Assembly (NCBI GenBank): GCA_001818355.1
Contig: MHKJ01000009.1
Span: 1 to 13,252, forward strand
From: Candidatus Kerfeldbacteria bacterium RIFOXYC2_FULL_38_9
Lineage (GTDB): Bacteria; Patescibacteriota; Patescibacteriia; UBA9570; XYC2-FULL-38-9
Reading direction: 5' to 3'
Length of the DNA: 13,252 nucleotides
Part shown: positions 12,392-13,252 of the stretch, piece by piece
Numbering within the stretch: the stretch's first letter is position 1
Layout: the number at the start of each line of letters is the position of its first letter
Translations under genes and position numbers: made by a program
The notes under the pieces: generated by a model
Databases searched by the model: none
What the model was told of the DNA's origin: nothing
Seen by the model: the letters and a program-made list of their open reading frames with translations, nothing else

Positions 12392-13252
12392 ATGGGAAAA
12401 AGAGGACCGCATCATAAAAAACACATTAAAAGATTTTTTTTAATTCCCACTCTGGTTTTATTTTTTGGTAGCATTATGTTTTCCTGGAGTATTTTTACCG
12501 ATGCTTCCACTCCTAATCAAGAGGTACAGTTTGGAGTAACTTTTAGCACTAAATACGCCAGCTATTTAGGCTTAGATTGGAAACAGGTTTATTTGGCTTC
12601 GTTAGACGATTTGCATATTAAGTTTTATCGCATTCCTATTTATTGGGATGAAATCGAATCAGAACAGGGGAATATCAATTTAGACAATGTTCGTTGGATG
12701 TTGGATGAAGCAGACAAAAGAGGGGTTAAGGTTATTTTGGCTATCGGTCAAAGAGTGCCGCGCTGGCCAGAATGTCATCCACCGGCTTGGACTAGGAATT
12801 TGTCCAAAATTGAGATACAAGAGCAAGAAACGCGCATGATTGATACAATAGTTACCGAGCTTAAAGATTATGAAGCAGTGGATCGTTGGCAGGTGGAAAA
12901 CGAGCCGTTTTTTGCGGTTTTTGGAGAATGCACCAAGCCAGATGAAGAATTTATCAGTAAAACCGTGGCGCGCGTTAAACAGCTGGATCCAACCAAGCCA
13001 ATTATTATTACCGATAGCGGTGAATTAAGCACTTGGGCCGATGCCGCCGGTGTGGGCGATATTTTGGGCATTTCCATGTATCGGGTTACCTGGAATTCTC
13101 TTTTTGGTTATTTTTATTATCCTTTGCCTCCGGCTTATTATAAGAATAAGGCTAAACTTATTTCTCCTTGGGTTCAGGATGTGATTGTCACAGAGCTTCA
13201 AGCCGAACCTTGGGTGCCGTCTACTATTTTAACCACCAGTTTAGAAGATCAA
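12392..13252 (+). CDS. Membrane-anchored clan GH-A glycoside hydrolase (cellulase-like), 3' truncated
   Basis: The frame is open from ATG 12392 to the window end: 287 residues, with the C-terminus lost. A basic N-terminus (GKRGPHHKKHIKR) is followed by one hydrophobic helix (about 15-35), a signal anchor or signal peptide. A TIM-barrel hydrolase domain begins about residue 45. Seen: FYRIPIYWDEIES (78-90) and GVKVILAIGQRVPRWP (111-126), strands of the barrel; WQVENEPF (166-173) with acid/base E171 in the classic NEP; GISMYR (226-231); and VIVTELQAEPW (264-274) with nucleophile E268. Together these define clan GH-A, nearest GH5 cellulases or GH42/GH39-like enzymes; the specificity cannot be read. 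Both catalytic residues are present. It should cleave or remodel a beta-linked glycan outside the cell. It starts 6 bp after the transporter stop, likely the third gene of that operon. Confidence 0.85.
   Translation, partial: MGKRGPHHKKHIKRFFLIPTLVLFFGSIMFSWSIFTDASTPNQEVQFGVTFSTKYASYLGLDWKQVYLASLDDLHIKFYRIPIYWDEIESEQGNINLDNVRWMLDEADKRGVKVILAIGQRVPRWPECHPPAWTRNLSKIEIQEQETRMIDTIVTELKDYEAVDRWQVENEPFFAVFGECTKPDEEFISKTVARVKQLDPTKPIIITDSGELSTWADAAGVGDILGISMYRVTWNSLFGYFYYPLPPAYYKNKAKLISPWVQDVIVTELQAEPWVPSTILTTSLEDQ

Noticed and set aside
1..13252. CRISPR, tRNA, rRNA, insertion sequences, phage or toxin-antitoxin genes
   Set aside because: I looked for regular repeats, cloverleaf patterns, transposase motifs and paired small genes and found none; no gap over 300 bases exists to hide one.
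1..13252. Alternative genetic code with UGA read as glycine
   Set aside because: TGA ends the isomerase, ABC ATPase and methyltransferase genes at natural family ends, two of them in ATGA overlaps.

Overview
The window (13,252 bp, AT-rich, about 13 densely packed genes) looks like a bacterial chromosome segment with a small-genome style. The likely source is a member of the Candidate Phyla Radiation (Patescibacteria, Parcubacteria-like). This is inferred from AT-rich coding, 4-nt overlaps and near-zero gaps, the absence of a recognisable Shine-Dalgarno sequence before any start, and the gene families present. TGA ends at least three genes and TAA/TAG end the others, so the UGA-as-glycine code of Gracilibacteria/Absconditabacteria does not apply. 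No rRNA, tRNA, CRISPR array, insertion sequence or phage gene was found.

Left part, 1-2415 (+): a 5'-truncated glucose-6-phosphate isomerase overlaps by 4 nt a small cupin of the mannose-6-phosphate-isomerase type, followed 11 bp later by a soluble Hanks-type Ser/Thr kinase. The first two fit interconversion of Glc-6-P, Fru-6-P and Man-6-P for glycan precursors.

Part two, 2402-4440 (+): a near-perfect sigma70 promoter with an extended -10 lies over the end of the kinase gene and drives a two-gene unit. The first gene encodes an unrecognised Thr-rich, largely disordered protein with a coiled coil. The second encodes a lipoprotein. The unit closes with a 21-nt palindrome over the stop codon and then the only clear rho-independent terminator in the window. 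The order kinase, Thr-rich protein, lipoprotein is the best candidate here for an undescribed functional module.

Part three, 4473-9173 (+): a Gld-type ABC ATPase overlaps by 4 nt a single 751-aa protein that fuses the GldF-like permease to the GldG-like extracytoplasmic domain. A membrane-anchored SAM methyltransferase resembling the FAM173/ATPSCKMT lysine methyltransferases follows. Next is a D-alanyl-D-alanine carboxypeptidase-like penicillin-binding protein that appears to have its own promoter and a leaderless or nearly leaderless message. This block points to cell-envelope work.

Right part, 9175-13252: a uridine kinase on the minus strand meets the carboxypeptidase gene tail to tail with one base between the stop codons. 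It diverges from the next gene across 37 bp containing tandem TATAATTATT boxes. A rightward run then encodes a DUF4153-type polytopic membrane protein, an EamA/DMT-family transporter, and a membrane-anchored clan GH-A (cellulase-like) glycoside hydrolase. The hydrolase is cut by the right edge, but both catalytic glutamates are still visible.
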